Source: Treponema sp.
Lineage (GTDB): Bacteria; Spirochaetota; Spirochaetia; Treponematales; Breznakiellaceae
DNA: 64,000 nt
Reading direction: 5' to 3'
NCBI GenBank assembly: GCA_031257195.1
Contig: JAIRPD010000094.1
Coordinates: 1-64,000 of the forward strand
The translations under genes and the position numbers were made by a program. The notes under the pieces were generated by a model. That model worked only from the letters and a program-made list of their open reading frames with translations. It was not told where the DNA came from and ran no database searches. Of this stretch, positions 61,240-64,000 are shown piece after piece. The number at the start of each line of letters is the position of its first letter. Position 1 is the stretch's first letter.

Positions 61240-62250
61240 ATGATGATCGACGCCAGAAAATTTCTTAAACGGACGGAACTGTATATCTTCGCGGCCATAC
61301 TTTTATTGAGCCTTTTGATCCAGGCGCGCAGCGGTCAGTTTTTTACCGGTAACAATTTGGTGGATCTTACCCGCTCCATGGTGATTCCGGCGATTTTCGC
61401 CATCGGATCCCTGATGGTCCTCGTGTCGGGGGGAATCGACGTTTCCTTTACCGCCATCGCCTCCCTTTCCATGTACGCGACCACGTCGATCCTGCTGCCC
61501 GGCGATTACAGCGGCCCGGTGATCGTGCCCTATATCATTGGGGCGGGTTTCGGCCTTGTGATGGGGCTGGTTAACGGCGTCCTGATCGGTTATTTTCATT
61601 TTCCGACCCTGGTGGTAACCCTCGGCACATCAAGCCTTTTCACCGGGATTATGCAGGGAGTTCTCGCGGCCCATGAAATTCCCGTGCCCCGTTCCATGCG
61701 GGATCACGGGCAGACGTATCTGTTCCGGGTGTACAATTCGCGGCTGAGCCTGGGTTCCGAAATGCCGGTAACGGTGTTTATCGTGATTGGGCTCCTTCTC
61801 CTGGTGTTCTGCGTCCTGCGCTATACCATGCTGGGCCGGGGTATTTTCGCCATCGGGGGGGATGAGGTTTCGGCCCAGCGCGCGGGGTTCAATATCTTTG
61901 GCATTAAGATGTTTGTTTATACCTTTGTGGGCGCGATGGCCGGCGTTGGGGGCATAGCCCGGGCCTGCATGATTCAGAATTGCCATCCCACGAACCTGAA
62001 CGGGATGGAGATGACGGTAATCGCGGCGGTCGTGCTTGGCGGCGCGCGGGTTACCGGCGGCGTGGGAACGCTTTTGGGCGCGACGCTGGGGGTCGCCCTG
62101 ATGACCATCATGTCAAACAGCCTTATCCTGATTGGGGTTCCAACCTATTGGCAGAAGGTCTTTACCGGGGCGATCATCATCATAGGAACCGGGGTTTCAG
62201 CGTACCAGGCGAATTCCCGCGCGCGAACCATGGGGGCGGGAAATGAGTAA
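61240..62250 (+). CDS. Sugar ABC transporter permease, first subunit
   Basis: A RbsC-type permease of 336 residues with about 8-10 membrane segments. Motifs: LMVLVSGGIDVSFTAIASLS (the family signature), GLVNGVLIGYFHFPTLVVTL and LGGARVTGGVGTLLGATLGV. It starts 1 base after the ATPase stop and overlaps the second permease by 8 bases. Confidence 0.9.
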   Translation: MMIDARKFLKRTELYIFAAILLLSLLIQARSGQFFTGNNLVDLTRSMVIPAIFAIGSLMVLVSGGIDVSFTAIASLSMYATTSILLPGDYSGPVIVPYIIGAGFGLVMGLVNGVLIGYFHFPTLVVTLGTSSLFTGIMQGVLAAHEIPVPRSMRDHGQTYLFRVYNSRLSLGSEMPVTVFIVIGLLLLVFCVLRYTMLGRGIFAIGGDEVSAQRAGFNIFGIKMFVYTFVGAMAGVGGIARACMIQNCHPTNLNGMEMTVIAAVVLGGARVTGGVGTLLGATLGVALMTIMSNSLILIGVPTYWQKVFTGAIIIIGTGVSAYQANSRARTMGAGNE

Positions 62251-63280
62251 ACCGGGAATCGCTATCCTTAAGCTTAAGCTGAAAAAAGAAGACGACCGGA
62301 CGGTGGCCAGGCTGTTTCTTGTGCTGATAGGTGTTTCTATCCTGATGAGCGCCCTCAAGCCCGGGCTGTTTCTTAAGGGAAATAATTTTATCTCCATGGC
62401 GACCCAGTTCCCCGAATACGGCCTGATGGCCATCGGTATCAGCCTGACGATGATTTCCGGCGGGATTGATCTGGCGGTGGTGGGAACGGCCAACCTTTCC
62501 GCCATCATCGCCGCCAAATACCTGATCGCGACGGTTCCCCGGGGGACCCCGGCGGATCAGGCGCTCGGCCCGATTCTGCTGGCGATAGCCCTGGCTCTTC
62601 TTGTGGGACTCGCCGCCGGGGGGGTTTCCGGCGTCCTTATCGCCGGGTTTAAGATACCGGCGATCCTCGCCACCCTGGGGACCCAGCAGCTTTTTACGGG
62701 CTTCGCCATCGTGCTTACCGACGGCAAGCCCCTGTCCCGCCTGCCCGCGCTGTACTCCAAAATCGGCAATAAGGAACTGTTCGGCTTTTTACCCGTACCG
62801 TTTCTTTTGTACGCCGCCGCCGCCGCGGCCGTTGGTTTTACGCTGACCCGTACCGTTTTTGGGCTTAAGCTGTTTCTTGTGGGTACCAACGCCAAGGCCG
62901 CGCTCTACGCGGGTATCGAAAACAAAATCATCCTGATTAAGACCTACATGTTTTCCGGCCTGCTTTCTTCCCTCGCCGGTCTTATCATGATGGCCCGCGC
63001 CAATTCCGCGAAGGCGGATTATGGCGCCGTTTATACCCTGCAGTGCGTCCTGATCGCCGTTCTGGGCGGCGTTGATCCTAACGGCGGATTCGGCACGATC
63101 CGGGGGGTTACCCTGGCGGTGCTTATTCTGCAGTTTTTGTCTTCCGGCCTTAACATGTTTGACCACATTTCCAATTTTTACCGGGACGTGATCTGGGGCG
63201 GCGTGTTGATCCTGGCGCTGATTGTTAATTGGATAATCGCCCGGCGGAATGAAAAAGTCAGGCCGAGGTTAACCGGGTGA
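62243..63280 (+). CDS. Sugar ABC transporter permease, second subunit
   Basis: A second RbsC-type permease of 345 residues. Motifs: LTMISGGIDLAVVGTANLSA, GVLIAGFKIPAILATLGTQQ and VLGGVDPNGGFGTIRGVTLA. The two permeases are diverged, which suggests a heterodimer as in the Lsr and rhamnose systems. The ORF starts inside the end of the first permease gene. Confidence 0.9.
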   Translation: MSKPGIAILKLKLKKEDDRTVARLFLVLIGVSILMSALKPGLFLKGNNFISMATQFPEYGLMAIGISLTMISGGIDLAVVGTANLSAIIAAKYLIATVPRGTPADQALGPILLAIALALLVGLAAGGVSGVLIAGFKIPAILATLGTQQLFTGFAIVLTDGKPLSRLPALYSKIGNKELFGFLPVPFLLYAAAAAAVGFTLTRTVFGLKLFLVGTNAKAALYAGIENKIILIKTYMFSGLLSSLAGLIMMARANSAKADYGAVYTLQCVLIAVLGGVDPNGGFGTIRGVTLAVLILQFLSSGLNMFDHISNFYRDVIWGGVLILALIVNWIIARRNEKVRPRLTG

Positions 63281-63409
63281 TACAGAAAGCGCCGCCGGCC
63301 GGCGGGTTGTGGACGCGCGCCGCCCGCGGCGGGAAATCCCGGGCCGGTTTAAGGGGGATAAAGTCATATCGCTGGATGCGATTATTTCGAGGGGAATAAC
63401 AGGAGTGTT
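63281..63409. other. Intergenic gap before the isomerase gene
   Basis: The first half is GC-rich with a GCCGGCCGGC palindrome and the second half is AT-richer with AGGAG before the ATG. No clear promoter or gene was seen, so the isomerase may be read through from the permease genes. Confidence 0.5.
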
Positions 63410-63991
63410 ATGGTGAAAACGATAGCGGACAGGCATGTTCTGGTCGGGGCCGATTTCGCGGGGTTTCCGCTTAAAGAGGCCGTGGTAAAACATCTAAAGT
63501 CGAAGGGCTGGAAAATAACCGATGTGGGGGTTAAATCGGCGGACGAGGAAAACCCCGAAATGTTTCACCGGATAGGCCTTAAGGTGGGCGCGAAAATCGC
63601 GGAAGGCGAATTTGAACGGGCGCTGCTTTTTTGCGGGACCGGGATGGGCATACATATCGCGGCAAGCAAATGCCCCCATGTGCATTGCGGGGTTGTGGAA
63701 AGCGCGCCGACCGCCCTGCGGGCCATTACCGGTAACGGGATCAATATACTTTCCATGGGCGCTTTCTATGTGGCGCCGCAGACGGGCATGGACATCGCCG
63801 ACGCGTTTCTTGAGCATAATCTGGGTGACGGTTATGAAGACTGGGAGAACTTTTACGAATTCCACAAACTCGCCATAGATGAACTGGAAGCGTTCGATTA
63901 CGAGGAATTCAAAAGGAACGGTTTTGAGGTAAAAAAACTCGGTGAGGTTGATCTGGCCGCGCCAAAATACGGGGTCCTGGCGAAGCCGTAG
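63410..63991 (+). CDS. RpiB/LacAB-family sugar phosphate isomerase
   Basis: The 193 residues start with an AGGAG site. The N-terminal 150 residues follow the RpiB/LacAB fold: VLVGADFAGFPLKEAVVKHL, ITDVGVKSADEENPEMFHRI, ALLFCGTGMGIHIAASKCP and TGNGINILSMGAF. The Cys in CGTGMG is the catalytic base of the family. A C-terminal extension (about 40 residues, EFHKLAIDELEAFDYEEFKR and onward) exceeds the usual length. Position after the sugar transporter suggests that it acts on the imported pentose or hexose once phosphorylated; no kinase is seen before the window ends. Confidence 0.85.
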   Translation: MVKTIADRHVLVGADFAGFPLKEAVVKHLKSKGWKITDVGVKSADEENPEMFHRIGLKVGAKIAEGEFERALLFCGTGMGIHIAASKCPHVHCGVVESAPTALRAITGNGINILSMGAFYVAPQTGMDIADAFLEHNLGDGYEDWENFYEFHKLAIDELEAFDYEEFKRNGFEVKKLGEVDLAAPKYGVLAKP

Positions 63992-64000
63992 GACCGATGG

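Overview
The window reads as a chromosomal segment of a GC-rich, free-swimming spirochaete of the Treponema group, most like the termite-gut and free-living treponemes. The reasons are two adjacent FlaA periplasmic-filament sheath genes next to class II aldolase, a division cluster (mraZ to ftsZ) that runs on through dprA, topA and hslVU into the motor operon flgBC-fliEFGHIJ, a TGS/uridine-kinase fusion, and GLUG/LRR-type repeat surface proteins. No rRNA, tRNA or CRISPR array was found.

Layout. 1-0.4 kb: degenerate edge of an LRR protein on the minus strand. 0.4-4.0 kb, minus strand: yaiI, manA, zapA, a coiled-coil protein, rplT, rpmI, infC. 4.2-8.7 kb: membrane protein, fba, a periplasmic-binding-like protein, and two flaA genes behind a near-consensus promoter. 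8.9-9.9 kb, minus strand: two uncharacterised genes. 10.1-19.8 kb: mraZ, rsmH, ftsL-like, murF, mraY, ftsW, ftsQ, ftsA, ftsZ, a Xer recombinase; murC, murD and murG are absent. 19.8-26.6 kb: TPR protein, dprA, topA, second Xer recombinase, hslV, hslU. 26.6-33.4 kb: flagellar basal body and export genes. 33.4-37.8 kb, minus strand: TGS-uridine kinase, a hypothetical, pncB. 38-44.3 kb is accessory: a 21-bp repeat array with a small ORF, an uncharacterised protein, inverted repeats, an HNH gene, a 999-residue GLUG lipoprotein, and a lipoprotein pair. 44.5-55.3 kb: PilZ and TPR proteins, PfkB kinase, mtlD, PH-like protein, topoisomerase IV subunit A, coiled-coil protein, HTH-cupin regulator and acyl-CoA synthetase. 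55.4-57.3 kb, minus strand: adenylate cyclase and a small protein. 57.4-58.3 kb: a second 21-bp array with a paralogue of the 38-kb protein. 58.5-64 kb: a sugar ABC transporter and an RpiB/LacAB-like isomerase.

The most interesting signal is a duplicated, undescribed-looking module at 38.0-38.9 kb and 57.4-58.3 kb. Each copy has a sigma70-like promoter placed so that transcription would start on or next to an ATG. That ATG opens an ORF of exactly 168 nt, built as eight 21-nt blocks (55 residues of heptapeptide repeats). A member of one uncharacterised protein family follows directly. The two arrays differ in sequence, but both carry a short palindrome in each repeat. The same promoter geometry (-10 box ending 6-7 nt before ATG, usually with a -35 box 16-17 bp upstream) recurs at several other genes here, which suggests that leaderless transcripts are common in this organism. 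Other points of note are a helically phased MraZ operator over the mraZ start and a probable CTG start codon for ftsA.
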